From NCBI RefSeq assembly GCF_025137375.1, contig NZ_CP073720.1, positions 1,388,501-1,452,500 of the forward strand: 64,000 nt of DNA, in the 5' to 3' direction. A program made the position numbers and the translations under genes. The first letter of the stretch is position 1, and the number at the start of each line of letters is the position of its first letter. This stretch comes from Dactylosporangium fulvum (lineage in GTDB: Bacteria; Actinomycetota; Actinomycetes; Mycobacteriales; Micromonosporaceae). The notes under the pieces were generated by a model. It saw nothing but the letters and a program-made list of their open reading frames with translations, was not told the DNA's origin and made no database searches. Shown one piece after another: positions 31,415 to 41,111 of the stretch.

Positions 31415-32779
31415 ATGGAAACGACGTACGACGTTCGAATCTGGAAGACAACTGTCTACGAGGGCAAGCGGGGAAGTACGTACTACGTTCGCTGGACCGT
31501 TGCTGGTCGGCAGTGGAAGGAGCCGTTCAAGGGATCGGCGCTCGCGGAAGGTTTCCGGTCCGATTTGGTCGCAGCGTCTCGAAAGGGCGAGGCATTCGAC
31601 ATCGAGTCGGGCTTGCCGGTTTCCATGCGGCGGGCGAGCCGTGAAATGTCGTGGTACCAATTTGCGTGCGCGTTCGTGGACATGAAATGGCCACGCGTCG
31701 CGGCAACCACCCGCCGCACGCACGCTGAAGCGCTGACGGCGGTGACCACGTCGATGTTCACCACCGAACGGGGAAAGCCGGACGACAAGCTCATCCGGCT
31801 CGCACTCAGCCGCTGGGGGTTCAACACCGTCCGCCGGAACGCCGAGAGTTGCCCGGCCGAGGTCAAGGCCGCATTGCGATGGATCGAGAACCACACCCGT
31901 CAGGTCTCCACCCTCGGCAAACCGGAGGTGCTCCGGCCCATGCTCGACGGCCTCACGGTGCGGCTCGACGGCAAACCGGCTGCGCCGAGCGTGGTCAGCC
32001 GGAGACGGAAGATCCTGAACACCTCGGTGGAGTACGCGGTCGAGCTCAAACTGTTGCCGGCAAACCCCATTCCGGCGCTGAAATGGACGCCTCCGAGGAC
32101 GACGCATGCCGTCGATCGTCGATCGGTTGCCAACCCTGTGCAGGTGCGGAGCCTGTTGGACTCCGTTCGTGAGCAGAAGCGCAGCGGCCCGCGGTTCGTC
32201 GCATTCTTCGGGTGCCTGTACTTCGCCGCGATGCGACCCGAGGAAGCGGTCGCGCTCGCCAAGCACCACCTGGTCCTGCCCGCCGAGGGGTGGGGAGAGT
32301 TCAACCTCAACGTCGCCGAGCCGCACGCGGGCAAGGAGTGGACCGACAGCGGAGAGAACCGCGACCGGCGCCAGCTCAAGCAACGAGCGCGCGGCGAGGT
32401 CCGTACGGTGCCCTGCCCGCCGGAGCTGACCGCGCTCCTCAACTGGCACATCGGCGAGTTCGGGACGGCGCCGGACGGGAGGCTGTTCACGGGGGAGCGC
32501 AACGAGGGCGAGTTGCCCCGGGGCACCATCAACCGGATGTGGCGCAGGGCGCGCAAGGCCACCTTCACGCCCGAGGTCGTCGCTTCGCCCTTGGCGGCGT
32601 CGCCGTACGACCTGCGTCACGCGGCGGTGTCGACCTGGCTCAACGGCGGGATCCCGGCGACCCAGGTCGCAGAGTGGGCGGGTCACTCCGTCGAAGTCCT
32701 GCTGAAGATCTACGCCAAGTGCCTCGACGGGGGAGGGCAGGAGCTGCGCCGGCGGATGACGGCGGCGCTGGGCCACTGA
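31415..32779 (+). CDS. int: Tyrosine site-specific integrase (Int)
   Basis: A 454-residue tyrosine recombinase. The N-terminal 170 residues include an Arm-type region and a SAM-like core-binding domain. Catalytic residues visible are Arg274 (AAMRPEEAVAL), Arg401 in SPYDLRHAAVS, His424 (WAGHS) and the nucleophile Tyr433 (KIYAKC). The catalytic domain is interrupted by a basic/acidic loop (HAGKEWTDSGENRDRRQLKQRARGE) common in actinomycete element integrases. It ends 150 bp from the tRNA-Arg gene into which the element is inserted, as expected for an integrase placed beside its attachment site. Confidence 0.92.
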   Translation: METTYDVRIWKTTVYEGKRGSTYYVRWTVAGRQWKEPFKGSALAEGFRSDLVAASRKGEAFDIESGLPVSMRRASREMSWYQFACAFVDMKWPRVAATTRRTHAEALTAVTTSMFTTERGKPDDKLIRLALSRWGFNTVRRNAESCPAEVKAALRWIENHTRQVSTLGKPEVLRPMLDGLTVRLDGKPAAPSVVSRRRKILNTSVEYAVELKLLPANPIPALKWTPPRTTHAVDRRSVANPVQVRSLLDSVREQKRSGPRFVAFFGCLYFAAMRPEEAVALAKHHLVLPAEGWGEFNLNVAEPHAGKEWTDSGENRDRRQLKQRARGEVRTVPCPPELTALLNWHIGEFGTAPDGRLFTGERNEGELPRGTINRMWRRARKATFTPEVVASPLAASPYDLRHAAVSTWLNGGIPATQVAEWAGHSVEVLLKIYAKCLDGGGQELRRRMTAALGH

Positions 32780-32860
32780 GCCCCGGAAAACTTGGACGCG
32801 TATTGGACGTGACTGGCCGATCAAGGCCGTGAAAGCCCGGTGACAACCGGACATACGAGC

Positions 32861-32903
32861 GAAGCCCTTGACCGCGTTATCGCTGGTCAAGGGCTTCGTT
32901 TTT
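32861..32903 (+). terminator. Rho-independent terminator after int
   Basis: A perfect 13-bp stem, GAAGCCCTTGACC (32861-32873) with GGTCAAGGGCTTC (32885-32897), an 11-base loop and a run of T residues (GTTTTTG). It ends transcription from the integrase side and lies 26 bp before the tRNA 3' end. Confidence 0.85.
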
Positions 32904-32928
32904 GCTGGTCACCGGCGCTTTGCGCTTG

Positions 32929-32974
32929 GTGCCCCCGGCAGGATTCGAACCTGCGCCCCCGCCTCCGGAGGGCG
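32929..32974. repeat. Right attachment-site repeat (tRNA-side)
   Basis: The 46-bp counterpart of the repeat at 14480-14525. It covers the tRNA-Arg 3' end through the anticodon loop and into its stem, so integration rebuilds a complete tRNA. Recombination between the two copies would release a circle of about 18.4 kb. Confidence 0.92.
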
Positions 32975-33001
32975 GTGCTCTATCCCCTGAGCTACGGGGG
33001 C
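32930..33001 (-). tRNA. tRNA-Arg (anticodon CCG)
   Basis: A complete cloverleaf reads on the minus strand: acceptor GCCCCCG/CGGGGGC with discriminator A, D-arm GCTC/GAGC, anticodon stem CCGCC/GGCGG with loop CTCCGGA (anticodon CCG, codon CGG), and T-arm GCAGG-TTCGAAT-CCTGC. The total is 72 bases and CCA is not encoded. Its 3' half is the integration target of the neighbouring element and remains intact. Confidence 0.95.
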
Positions 33002-33129
33002 CTTTCGGACCTCGCAAAGAGTAGCAGAACCCACCGCCCGGTCGCGCATCGGTTCCCGTGTGGCGGCTGTGGCACACGATTCGCAGCTCGGACCGGGACT
33101 GTCCCATGATCCAGGGAAAGATCCTGCTG

Positions 33130-33312
33130 CCATGGAGCCTGTTGCGCAATTCGGATCCCTCGCGCGTCAACCCCGACAGTCGCGCTGATCTTGGAGTTGT
33201 GGTCCTTGACAAATCCGGATAAATTCGGAGGTTCATGGCGCCACAACTCCAAGATCGGCGCGTAGTTGGGCCGCCAACGCTGTCCCAGCGAATTACGCAA
33301 CAGGCTCCATGG
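33130..33312. repeat. Nested long palindrome, MITE-like
   Basis: Outer arms of 17 bp, CCATGGAGCCTGTTGCG at 33130-33146 and its complement at 33296-33312, enclose inner arms of 16 bp, GATCTTGGAGTTGTGG at 33187-33202 and its complement at 33241-33256. The inner arms extend to 22 bp with one mismatch. The sequences between outer and inner arms are partly complementary. No gene is inside. The layout fits a non-autonomous palindromic repeat or a relic of an insertion; target-site duplication is not obvious. Confidence 0.65.
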
Positions 33313-33818
33313 CGACCAGAATCTTCCCTTGATCTGTGAGCCTGCCGCCGGAGTCGCGCCGAGGAGCACGGGACGTCGAACGGGAGGGTGCGCCGAAGGG
33401 AGGGCGCCGAGGATGGGCGCCGTCGGGCGAGGTGCCGAATGAGGGTGCGCCGAAGGGAGGGCGCGCCGAGTGGGAGGCGCGAAGGCGGGGCGTTGTCGAG
33501 TGGGACGCCCACGGTCGAGGCCCGAGGTGTCGACGAGTGGGAGAGGCGAGGCGGGAGGTGTCGGCGAGAGTGAGAAGCCGGGGGAGAAGGTGCCGGCGAG
33601 GAGGGTGGCGCCGCAAGGGTGCGTGCCGGCCGAGGCGTGCGCCGAAACGTCATCGGCCAACTCGCCAGCCACCCTTGCCGCGATCTTGCAGAGCCGCCCG
33701 CGCCGCCCGCCTCGCGCCGCCCGCCCCGTGCCGCCCGCCCCGTGCCGCCCGGGCCGCGCCGACCCGAGCTGAGTTGCTGTGCGGGATCTTGTGGCGACAG
33801 TCGGGCTTCAGGAAGTGG

Positions 33819-33872
33819 CTTGGCCGTGGAGTCTTGTGGTCGTCCAGGCGACCACAAGACTCCACGGCCAAG
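33819..33872. repeat. Perfect 24-bp inverted repeat with 6-base loop
   Basis: A fully paired 24-bp stem with loop TCCAGG, lying 23 bp beyond the stop of the DUF305 gene on the minus strand. It contains the same TTGTGGTC core as the nested palindrome 600 bp away. It could act as a bidirectional terminator. On the minus strand no T-run follows, so a dispersed repeat is an equal possibility. Confidence 0.7.
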
Positions 33873-33894
33873 GAAAAAGTGGGCCCTGAGGGGG

Positions 33895-34518
33895 CTACGA
33901 GGACAAGGGTTGGGCGCCCAGGTCCTTCAGTTTTTCGGTCAGTGCCGATATGTCGTACTGCTGGGAGACCCGCATCTGCTCGGCGGCGGTGCGGACCTCC
34001 GCGGTCTGGGCCTTCTGGGCCGCTACTTCGGCCATGTGGATGCCGCCCAGGTGGTGGCGGAGCATCAGCTGGCACCAGAGGACGTCGAAGTCCTTGCCCG
34101 TCGCCGACTTCAGGCGTTTGAGCTCGTCGGTTGAGGCCATGCCCGGCATCCGGCCGTCCGGCTGGAGCGTGTTCTGCCCGTCCGGCATCCAGGACATCGG
34201 GCGGTTGTCGGAGTGCGGGAGCAGGTGCCACTGCGTGAGCCAGGTCTGCATCTGGCCGATCTGCCACTGCTGGCTCGCGGCGATGTCGTAGCCCAGCGTG
34301 CGGATGTCGTCCGTGCTGCCCAGCCGATAAGCGAACATCGCCATCTCGACGGCCTGCGCGTGGTGGGCGCTCATGTCCCGGGCGAAGCCGGCGTCGATCG
34401 AGTCGTTGCCCGGCTGGCGCAGGACGGGGATCAGGTATCCGACGGCGATGCCGGTCGCGAGCAGAAGGACGGCGGCGAGCGCGCCCAGGCTCAGGCGCGC
34501 TCGCCGCGACAGTCGCAT
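33895..34518 (-). CDS. DUF305-family membrane-anchored protein
   Basis: A 207-residue protein with an N-terminal membrane anchor (LSLGALAAVLLLATGIAVGYLIP) and a DUF305 domain that belongs outside the membrane. The two family motifs are visible: MSAHHAQAVEMAMFAYR near residue 49 and LMLRHHLGGIHMAEVA near residue 152. These His/Met-rich repeats fold like a duplicated ferritin-type helical pair and have been linked to copper handling. It is preceded by a DUF3105 gene on the same strand with a 13-bp gap, a pairing common in actinobacteria. Confidence 0.85.
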   Translation of the reverse strand: MRLSRRARLSLGALAAVLLLATGIAVGYLIPVLRQPGNDSIDAGFARDMSAHHAQAVEMAMFAYRLGSTDDIRTLGYDIAASQQWQIGQMQTWLTQWHLLPHSDNRPMSWMPDGQNTLQPDGRMPGMASTDELKRLKSATGKDFDVLWCQLMLRHHLGGIHMAEVAAQKAQTAEVRTAAEQMRVSQQYDISALTEKLKDLGAQPLSS

Positions 34519-34531
34519 GAACACGATCGGG

Positions 34532-35482
34532 TCAGTTGCCCTGCGCCGGCATTCCGCCGCCGGAGTCCTTGCCGAGGTCACGCGGTGTGGAGCCGGTTTC
34601 GGTGATGATGTCGCCGCTGGAGCACGGGGTGCCCGGCTCGAGGCTGGCGTTCTGCCGCAGCGCCTTGATGAACTCGTCGACCCGAGCGTCACCGGCGTTG
34701 TCGACCTTGAGCTGGAAGCCCCACGCCTGCAGCGAGATCGGCCGGTCCTGGTCCGGGAACGGGCTCATGAGCAGGTAGTCGTTGCCGCGGACCTTCTTGG
34801 CCAGCGTCTCGACCTGGTCGGCCGGCAGGTCGGGCCGGTACGTGATCCAGACGGCGCCGTGCTCCATGCTGTGCAGCGCGTGCTCGGTCGCGATCGCGGC
34901 CGGGTAGACGTCACCCAGGCAGCGCTGCCAGTTCTGGTTGTGGTTGCCGGCGACCGGCGGGCTCATCGAATACTTCTGCGGGCCCCACACGTGGTCGCGC
35001 TGGCCGACGAGCGCCTTGTCGGTCTTGCGGTAGTCCACGAGGCCCTCGATGCGGTCCGCGCGGTCCTGCCAGCTCAGCCCGTTTTCGTAGACCTGCCAGC
35101 CGGCGAACCCGATGATGCCCAGCGCCAGGACGCCCACCGTGGTGAACAGCGCGATAGGGCCCCAGGAGGTGCCCTGCTTGACCTTGACCGGGGCGATCTT
35201 CTTCCCGGCCGGGCGCGTCGAGCCGGCGGGGCGCTTCGCGCCGCCGGGCGCCGTCTTGCGGACCGGCGCCGACTTGCGCGGGTTGGCCTTGGGGCGCGCC
35301 GAGGTGGTCTTGGCGGCCGGCTTCTCCGACTCTTCCGACTCCTCCGACGTCTCCGTCTCGTCGGCCGCAGTGGCGTCGAGATCCTCGAGGTTCTCGTCGC
35401 CGCCCTGCTTGGGCTTGGCGCCGGAGACAGCCTTGGTGGACGGTTTGCGGTTGCCGCCACCGTGCTGGGTGCTCATGCTCAT
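34532..35482 (-). CDS. DUF3105-family membrane protein
   Basis: A 316-residue protein. Residues 1-115 are a charged, low-complexity cytoplasmic region (Glu/Ser, then Lys/Arg/Pro/Ala). One membrane helix follows (WGPIALFTTVGVLALGIIGFAGW). The outer DUF3105 domain contains VAGNHNQNWQRCLGDVY and HALHSMEHGAVWITYRP with conserved His residues that may bind metal. The start can be 35482 or 35476 (two ATG codons). It forms a two-gene operon with the DUF305 gene and diverges from argS. Confidence 0.83.
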   Translation of the reverse strand: MSMSTQHGGGNRKPSTKAVSGAKPKQGGDENLEDLDATAADETETSEESEESEKPAAKTTSARPKANPRKSAPVRKTAPGGAKRPAGSTRPAGKKIAPVKVKQGTSWGPIALFTTVGVLALGIIGFAGWQVYENGLSWQDRADRIEGLVDYRKTDKALVGQRDHVWGPQKYSMSPPVAGNHNQNWQRCLGDVYPAAIATEHALHSMEHGAVWITYRPDLPADQVETLAKKVRGNDYLLMSPFPDQDRPISLQAWGFQLKVDNAGDARVDEFIKALRQNASLEPGTPCSSGDIITETGSTPRDLGKDSGGGMPAQGN

Positions 35483-35653
35483 CGCGTCGCCTCGCTACGC
35501 TCAGCGGTCTGCTCGCTCATCGGGCCTCGTCTGGTCAACGGTCGGGGGGTCAGGGCGGAAAGCGAACGTCCCGGTGTAAATGCCGTCCCGCATTGTGACC
35601 AGCACAACGGGCCGCCGCCAAGTACCGGAGTCTACCCCCGATAACATTTGTCG

Positions 35654-37312
35654 GTGACTCCCGCTGAACTCGCCGTAGCAGTCCTCGAAGCCGCCCGCGC
35701 GGCTCTCACCGAGCGTGACCTCGACACGTCCGTTCTCCCGGCGACCACCAGCGTGGAGCGACCCCGAAACCCGGAGCATGGTGACTATGCGTCAAATATC
35801 GCCTTGCAACTGGGCAAGAAGGTAGGTCTCAACCCGCGCGAGCTGGCCGCCGCCGTCGCGAAAAACTTGCAGGAAACTCCCGGGATCGACAGTGTCGAGA
35901 TCGCCGGGCCCGGCTTCCTGAACGTGCGGCTGTCCGCGGCCGCCGCCGGCGCGCTCGCGCGTCTCGTCGTGCAGGCCGGACCGGCCTACGGCCGCAGCGA
36001 GACGCTCGCCAAGGAGAAGATCAACCTCGAGTTCGTCTCGGCGAACCCGACCGGGCCGATCCACCTGGGCCACACCCGTTGGGCGGCGGTCGGTGACGCG
36101 CTCGGCCGCATTCTCACGGCCGCCGGCGCCGACGTGACCCGCGAGCACTACATCAACGACGCCGGCGTGCAGATGGCCCGCTTCGGCGAGTCGGTCATGG
36201 CCGCCGCGCACCATCAGCCGACGCCGCCGGACGGCTACCCGGGTGAGTACGTCCCGGAGATCGCCGCCCGGATCGTCGCGGAGAACCCGGACATCCTGCA
36301 GCTCCCCGAAACCGAACAAAAGGTGGCCTTCCAGACAGCGGGCTACCAAGCGATGCTCGCCGAGATGCAGCAGAGCCTGGAGCGGTTCGGCGTGCACTTC
36401 GACGTGTGGTTCTCCGAGAAGACCCTGCACGACGGCGGCGCCGTCGAGCACGCCCTCGACGAGCTGCGCAAGCAGGGGCACGTCTTCGATAGCGAGGGCG
36501 CCATCTGGCTGCGCACCACCGACTTCGGCGACGACAAGGACCGGGTGCTGATCCGGTCGAACGGCGAGAAGACCTATTTCGCCGCCGACGCCGCGTACTA
36601 CATCAACAAGCGCGAGCGGGGCTTCGAGCGCTGCATCTACATGCTGGGCGCCGACCACCACGGGTACATCGGCCGGCTCAAGGCCATCGCCGCCTGCGCC
36701 GGCGACGACCCGAACCGCAACATCGAGGTGCTCATCGGCCAGCTGGTCAGCCTGCTGCGCGGCGGTGAGCCGGTCCGGCTCAGCAAGCGCGCCGGCACGC
36801 TGATCACCCTCGACGAGCTGATCGACGCGGTCGGGGTGGACGCGGCGCGGTATTCGCTGGCCCGCTCGTCGACGGACTCGCCGCTGACCCTCGACATCGA
36901 GGTCATCACCCGGCAGAAGAACGACAACCCGGTCTTCTATGTACAGTACGTCGGCGCCCGGACGGCGTCGGTCGCGCGGAACGCCGCCGACCTCGGCCAC
37001 GAGCGCGGCGAGGACTTCGATGCCTCGCTGCTCGTGCACGAGAAGGAGCTCGACCTGCTCAAGGCCCTGGGCGACTTCCCGTCGGTCGTCGCGACCGCCG
37101 CCGAGCTGCGGGAACCGCACCGCGTGGCACGCTATCTGGAGGACCTTGCCGGCGCGTACCACCGGTTCTACGACAACTGCCGGGTGCTGCCCCAGGGCGA
37201 CGAGCCGTTCACGGAGACCAACCGGGCGCGGCTGTGGCTCAACGACGCTACGCGCCAGGTCATCGTCAACGGCCTCGACCTGCTCGGGGTCTCGGCACCG
37301 GAACGGATGTAA
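35654..37312 (+). CDS. argS: Arginyl-tRNA synthetase
   Basis: A 552-residue class I synthetase. The N-terminal Add-1 domain begins [18 protein letters not shown]. The HIGH motif is HLGH in [19 protein letters not shown] near residue 137, and the KMSKS counterpart is RLSKRAGT. The C-terminal anticodon-binding helices end at SAPERM. I chose GTG 35654 as start; an in-frame TTG lies two codons earlier. It opens the lysA-hom-thrC cluster with only 5 bp to lysA. It charges tRNA-Arg, including the tRNA carrying the mobile element. Confidence 0.95.
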   Translation: MTPAELAVAVLEAARAALTERDLDTSVLPATTSVERPRNPEHGDYASNIALQLGKKVGLNPRELAAAVAKNLQETPGIDSVEIAGPGFLNVRLSAAAAGALARLVVQAGPAYGRSETLAKEKINLEFVSANPTGPIHLGHTRWAAVGDALGRILTAAGADVTREHYINDAGVQMARFGESVMAAAHHQPTPPDGYPGEYVPEIAARIVAENPDILQLPETEQKVAFQTAGYQAMLAEMQQSLERFGVHFDVWFSEKTLHDGGAVEHALDELRKQGHVFDSEGAIWLRTTDFGDDKDRVLIRSNGEKTYFAADAAYYINKRERGFERCIYMLGADHHGYIGRLKAIAACAGDDPNRNIEVLIGQLVSLLRGGEPVRLSKRAGTLITLDELIDAVGVDAARYSLARSSTDSPLTLDIEVITRQKNDNPVFYVQYVGARTASVARNAADLGHERGEDFDASLLVHEKELDLLKALGDFPSVVATAAELREPHRVARYLEDLAGAYHRFYDNCRVLPQGDEPFTETNRARLWLNDATRQVIVNGLDLLGVSAPERM

Positions 37313-37317
37313 CAGCG

Positions 37318-38709
37318 ATGCGAGCACATGAGGCCGGAGCGCTTCACGCGGACCTCGGCGGCAGTCACGGCCCGTCGTGGCTCCGCACGCCCGGGGACGT
37401 CAACGCGCTTGTCCCAACCCTGTGGCCAAAAACGGTCAAAAGGGATGATCGGACCGGCGCGCTCACCGTGGCGGGCGTCGACATCAACAAGATCGCCGAG
37501 GAGCACGGCACCCCTGCCTACATCTTCGACGAGGCGGACTTCCGCGAGCGGTGCAGGCGCTTCAAGGAGGCGTTCGGCGGCGCCGACGTCTACTACGCCG
37601 GCAAGGCGTTCATCGCCGCCGCGATCGTCAGGATCCTCGTCGAGGAGGGCCTGTTCCTCGATGTGTGCACCGGCGGCGAACTGGCGGTGGCCCTCAAGGG
37701 CGGCATGCCGCCGGAGCGGCTCGGCTTCCACGGCAACAACAAGTCGACCAGCGAGCTGTCCAGGGCCGTCGAAGCCGGGGTCGGCCGCATCATCGTCGAC
37801 TCCTTCGACGAGATCGGCCGCCTGACCCGGATCGCCCGGGACACGGGGAAGACGCCGAAGGTCCTGATCCGTGTGACCGTCGGTGTCGAGGCGCACACCC
37901 ACGAGTACATCGCCACCGCCCACGAGGACCAGAAGTTCGGCTTCTCGCTGGCCGGCGGCGCCGCGGAGCAGGCGGTCGAGCGCATTCTCGCCGAGGGTGT
38001 GCTCGAGCTGTGCGGCCTGCACTCGCACATCGGCTCCCAGATCTTCGACTCGTCCGGGTTCGAGGTCGCGGCCCGGCGGATCCTCGGCCTGCAGGCCAAG
38101 ATCCACGAGAAGCACGGCGTCGAGTTGCCCGAGCTCGACCTCGGCGGCGGCTTCGGCATCGCGTACACGACCCAGGACAACCCGGCCGAGCCCGCCGACC
38201 TCGCCGGCGACCTGATGCGGATCGTCAAGCAGGAGTGTGCCGCGCTGCACCTGAGCGTGCCGCACCTGTCCGTCGAGCCGGGCCGCGCGATCGTCGGGCC
38301 GGCCATGTTCACGCTGTACCAGGTCGGCACGGTCAAGGACGTCGACGGCATCCGCACGTACGTCTCGGTCGACGGTGGGATGAGCGACAACATCCGCACG
38401 GCCCTCTACGACGCCGCCTACTCGGCGACGGTCGCCGGCCGCACCTCCACCGAACCGCCGATTCTCGCCCGCGTGGTGGGAAAGCATTGCGAGGCGGGGG
38501 ACATTGTCGTGAAGGATGAATTCCTGCCGGCAGACGTCCGCGCCGGAGATCTTCTCGCGGTTCCGGGCACCGGCGCCTATTGCCGCAGCATGGCGAGCAA
38601 TTACAACCACGTGCCACGCCCACCGGTGGTGGCGGTGGCCGACGGGGCGTCGCGGGTGATCGTCCGCCGGGAGACCGAGGACGACCTACTCAGACTGGAC
38701 GTGGGATGA
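37318..38709 (+). CDS. lysA: Diaminopimelate decarboxylase
   Basis: A 463-residue PLP enzyme of fold type III that makes lysine from meso-diaminopimelate. The PLP lysine is Lys96 in YYAGKAF. LDVCTGGEL, HGNNKS, GLHSHIGSQI, DLGGGFG and EPGRAIV are all recognisable barrel motifs. The dimer-partner Cys and Tyr are in CEAGDIVVKDE and GAYCRSMASNYN. The ATG lies 5 bp after argS and the stop overlaps hom by 4 bp, consistent with one operon for aspartate-family amino acids. Confidence 0.95.
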   Translation: MRAHEAGALHADLGGSHGPSWLRTPGDVNALVPTLWPKTVKRDDRTGALTVAGVDINKIAEEHGTPAYIFDEADFRERCRRFKEAFGGADVYYAGKAFIAAAIVRILVEEGLFLDVCTGGELAVALKGGMPPERLGFHGNNKSTSELSRAVEAGVGRIIVDSFDEIGRLTRIARDTGKTPKVLIRVTVGVEAHTHEYIATAHEDQKFGFSLAGGAAEQAVERILAEGVLELCGLHSHIGSQIFDSSGFEVAARRILGLQAKIHEKHGVELPELDLGGGFGIAYTTQDNPAEPADLAGDLMRIVKQECAALHLSVPHLSVEPGRAIVGPAMFTLYQVGTVKDVDGIRTYVSVDGGMSDNIRTALYDAAYSATVAGRTSTEPPILARVVGKHCEAGDIVVKDEFLPADVRAGDLLAVPGTGAYCRSMASNYNHVPRPPVVAVADGASRVIVRRETEDDLLRLDVG

Positions 38710-39995
38710 CGATGCCGCAATCGGTCAAGGTGGCTCTGCTGGGCTGCGGGACTGTGGGTTCAGAGGTCGTGAGACTGCTGCATGAGCAGGAGGACGACCT
38801 CACGGCCCGCATCGGGGCGCCGCTCGAGCTCGTCGGGATCGCGGTCCGGCGACCGGGCCGGACCCGTGATCTGCCGGTGCCGGAGAGCCTCTTCACCACC
38901 GACGCCCTCGGCCTGGTCAAGCGCGACGACGTCGACGTGGTCGTCGAGGTCGTCGGTGGCATCGAGCCGGCGCGCACCTGGCTGCTCGAGGCGCTGCACG
39001 GCGGCAAGAGCGTGGTCACCGCCAACAAGGCGCTGCTCGGCGAGGACGGCGCCACGCTGCACAAGGCCGCCGCCGACGCCGGGGCCGATCTCTACTACGA
39101 GGCGTCCGTGGCCGGCGCGATTCCGCTGCTGCGCCCGCTGCGCGACTCGCTGCACGGGGACCGCATCACCCGGGTGACCGGCATTGTCAACGGCACCACG
39201 AACTTCATCCTGTCGTCGATGGACGCGACCGGGGCCGGGTTCGCCGAGGCGCTCGAGGAGGCGACGGCCCTCGGCTATGCGGAGGCCGACCCGACCGCCG
39301 ACGTCGAGGGCTTCGACGCCGCGGCGAAGGCGGCGATCCTCGCCTCGATGGCGTTCCACACGCGGGTCACCGCCGCGGACGTGTACCGCGAGGGCATCAC
39401 CGAGGTCACCGCCGCCGACGTGGCCAGCGCCAAGGCCATGGGCTGCACGATCAAGCTGCTGTGCATCGCCACCAAGCAGGACGGCGCCGTCTCCGTGCGC
39501 GTCCACCCGGCGATGATCCCGCGGACCCACCCGCTGGCCGGCGTCGGTGACGCCTTCAACGCGGTCTTCGTCGAGGCGGAGGCCGCCGGCCAGCTCATGT
39601 TCTACGGTCGGGGCGCCGGTGGCGCGCCGACCGCCAGTGCGGTGCTCGGCGACATCGTGGCCGTGTCCCGCAACCGGCTCGCCGGCACCCACGCGGCGTC
39701 CGAGTCGGCCTACGCGGACCTCCCGGTCGCACCGATCGGGGATGTGCTCACGAGGTACCACATCTCCCTCGACGTCGCGGACAAGGCCGGTGTGCTCGCG
39801 GCCGTCGCCGGGGTGTTCGCCAAGCACGGGGTCAGCATCGCGACCGTCAACCAATCGGGTCGCGGCAACCAGGCCGTCCTGGTCATCGTCACGCACGCCG
39901 CGCCGGACCGCGCCCTCGCCGCGACCGTCGCCGAGCTGCGGGCACTGGACATCGTTCGCGCCGTGGCGAGCGTTCTGCGGGTCGAAGGAGAGTAG
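38706..39995 (+). CDS. hom: Homoserine dehydrogenase
   Basis: A 429-residue enzyme. The NAD(P) Rossmann motif is [11 protein letters not shown] (about residues 10-20). The catalytic domain includes [26 protein letters not shown] and [11 protein letters not shown]. The C-terminal ACT domain ([25 protein letters not shown], from about residue 350) provides threonine feedback, as in Corynebacterium Hom. The ATG overlaps the lysA stop; a second ATG two codons on is also possible. It is the branch point to threonine and methionine. Confidence 0.95.
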   Translation: MTMPQSVKVALLGCGTVGSEVVRLLHEQEDDLTARIGAPLELVGIAVRRPGRTRDLPVPESLFTTDALGLVKRDDVDVVVEVVGGIEPARTWLLEALHGGKSVVTANKALLGEDGATLHKAAADAGADLYYEASVAGAIPLLRPLRDSLHGDRITRVTGIVNGTTNFILSSMDATGAGFAEALEEATALGYAEADPTADVEGFDAAAKAAILASMAFHTRVTAADVYREGITEVTAADVASAKAMGCTIKLLCIATKQDGAVSVRVHPAMIPRTHPLAGVGDAFNAVFVEAEAAGQLMFYGRGAGGAPTASAVLGDIVAVSRNRLAGTHAASESAYADLPVAPIGDVLTRYHISLDVADKAGVLAAVAGVFAKHGVSIATVNQSGRGNQAVLVIVTHAAPDRALAATVAELRALDIVRAVASVLRVEGE

Positions 39996-39999
39996 CGCC

Positions 40000-41049
40000 A
40001 TGTGGCGTGGATTGATCGAAGAGTTCCGGGACCGGTTACCCGTCGGTCCGCAGACGCCGGTGGTGACGCTGCACGAGGGCAACACGCCCCTGCTGCCGGC
40101 GCCGGAGCTCTCCGCGCGCACGGGTTGTGACGTGTACCTGAAGGTCGAGGGGTCCAACCCGACCGGATCGTTCAAGGACCGCGGGATGACGGTCGCCGTC
40201 TCCAAGGCGGTCGAGGATGGGTCGAAGGCGATCATCTGCGCCTCGACGGGCAACACGTCCGCGTCGGCCGCCGCCTACGCCGCGCGGGCCGGCATCACGT
40301 GCGCGGTGCTCGTACCGACCGGGAAGATCGCGCTCGGCAAGCTGGCACAGGCGCTGGTGCACGGGGCCCGGCTGCTGCAGGTGGCCGGCAACTTCGACGA
40401 CTGCCTCGCGCTCGCCTCCAAGCTGTCGCTCGACTTCCCGGTGTCGCTGGTCAACTCGGTCAACCCGGACCGGCTCGAGGGCCAGAAGACCGCGGCGTTC
40501 GAGATCGTGGCCGGCCTCGGCGACGCGCCGCACATCCACTGCCTGCCGGTCGGCAACGCCGGCAACATCACGGCCTACTGGATGGGCTACAAGGAGGACA
40601 AAGCGGCTGGCAACGCGACGCGCACCCCGCGCATGTTCGGCTTCCAGGCGTCCGGCGCGGCGCCGATCGTCAACGGCGCCGTCGTCCGTGAGCCGAGCAC
40701 CATCGCCACCGCGATCCGCATCGGCAACCCGGCCTCCTGGACGCGGGCCGTCGACGCCCGCGACGAGTCCGGCGGCCTCATCGACGCGGTGACCGACCGG
40801 GACATCCTCCAGGCGTACCGGTTGCTGGCCCGCTCTGTCGGCGTGTTCGTCGAGCTCGGCAGCGCCGCCAGCGTGGCGGGCCTGCTCCAGGCGAGTGCCC
40901 AGGGCCGGATCGAGCCGGGCCAGACCGTCGTCTGCACGGTCACCGGCCACGGCCTGAAGGACCCGGACTGGGCCATCTCGACCGCCCCGGCCCCGACGAC
41001 GGTGCCGGCGGACGTGCTCGCCGCGGCGAAGGCGCTGGATCTGGCGTAG
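40000..41049 (+). CDS. thrC: Threonine synthase
   Basis: A 349-residue PLP enzyme converting phosphohomoserine to threonine. The PLP lysine is Lys59 in [27 protein letters not shown] and the phosphate loop [12 protein letters not shown] are also present, as is the tail motif [13 protein letters not shown]. It belongs to the shorter, actinobacterial type. It follows hom after 4 bp. thrB, which makes its substrate, is unusually separated from it here by an MFS gene and an SPFH/Arc pair. Confidence 0.95.
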   Translation: MWRGLIEEFRDRLPVGPQTPVVTLHEGNTPLLPAPELSARTGCDVYLKVEGSNPTGSFKDRGMTVAVSKAVEDGSKAIICASTGNTSASAAAYAARAGITCAVLVPTGKIALGKLAQALVHGARLLQVAGNFDDCLALASKLSLDFPVSLVNSVNPDRLEGQKTAAFEIVAGLGDAPHIHCLPVGNAGNITAYWMGYKEDKAAGNATRTPRMFGFQASGAAPIVNGAVVREPSTIATAIRIGNPASWTRAVDARDESGGLIDAVTDRDILQAYRLLARSVGVFVELGSAASVAGLLQASAQGRIEPGQTVVCTVTGHGLKDPDWAISTAPAPTTVPADVLAAAKALDLA

Positions 41050-41111
41050 TGCTTTTTCAGGGGGCTCGAGTCCGTGCAACTGACGACCGTCGCTCCCGCC
41101 AGACAACGGCC

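Larger units (their letters stand above)
14480..32974. mobile_element. Integrated AICE (pSAM2-type element) in tRNA-Arg(CCG)
   Basis: The element is bounded by two 46-bp direct repeats, 14480-14525 and 32929-32974, differing at one base. The right copy is the 3' part of an intact tRNA-Arg gene. It carries int and xis next to the tRNA, a PrimPol/helicase replication module, one FtsK/TraB-type translocase with a clt-like repeat cluster, a GntR repressor with operators, and small Spd-like membrane proteins. This is the standard set for actinomycete integrative and conjugative elements. The left third (14957-20823) is lower in GC and encodes defence and regulatory cargo. All core genes look intact. 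Confidence 0.9.
33002..33894. other. Repeat-rich non-coding block beside the tRNA
   Basis: About 890 bp without a credible gene. From left to right it holds a 183-bp nested palindrome (33130-33312), a Gly/Arg-codon-like tract with a twice-repeated unit GGGTGCGCCGAAGGGAGGGC (near 33388 and 33442), a tandem GCCGCCCGC tract at about 33695-33760, and a perfect 24-bp hairpin (33819-33872). All long frames here translate to low-complexity Arg/Pro/Ala protein and are not believable. Confidence 0.6.

Noticed and set aside
33355..33480. CRISPR-like array from the repeated GGGTGCGCCGAAGGGAGGGC units
   Set aside because: Only two clear copies exist, no regular spacers and no cas genes are seen.
33320..34130. 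Several long frames in the GC-rich block beside the tRNA
   Set aside because: All translate to Arg/Pro/Ala/Gly low-complexity protein, overlap each other in many frames, and coincide with tandem DNA repeats.
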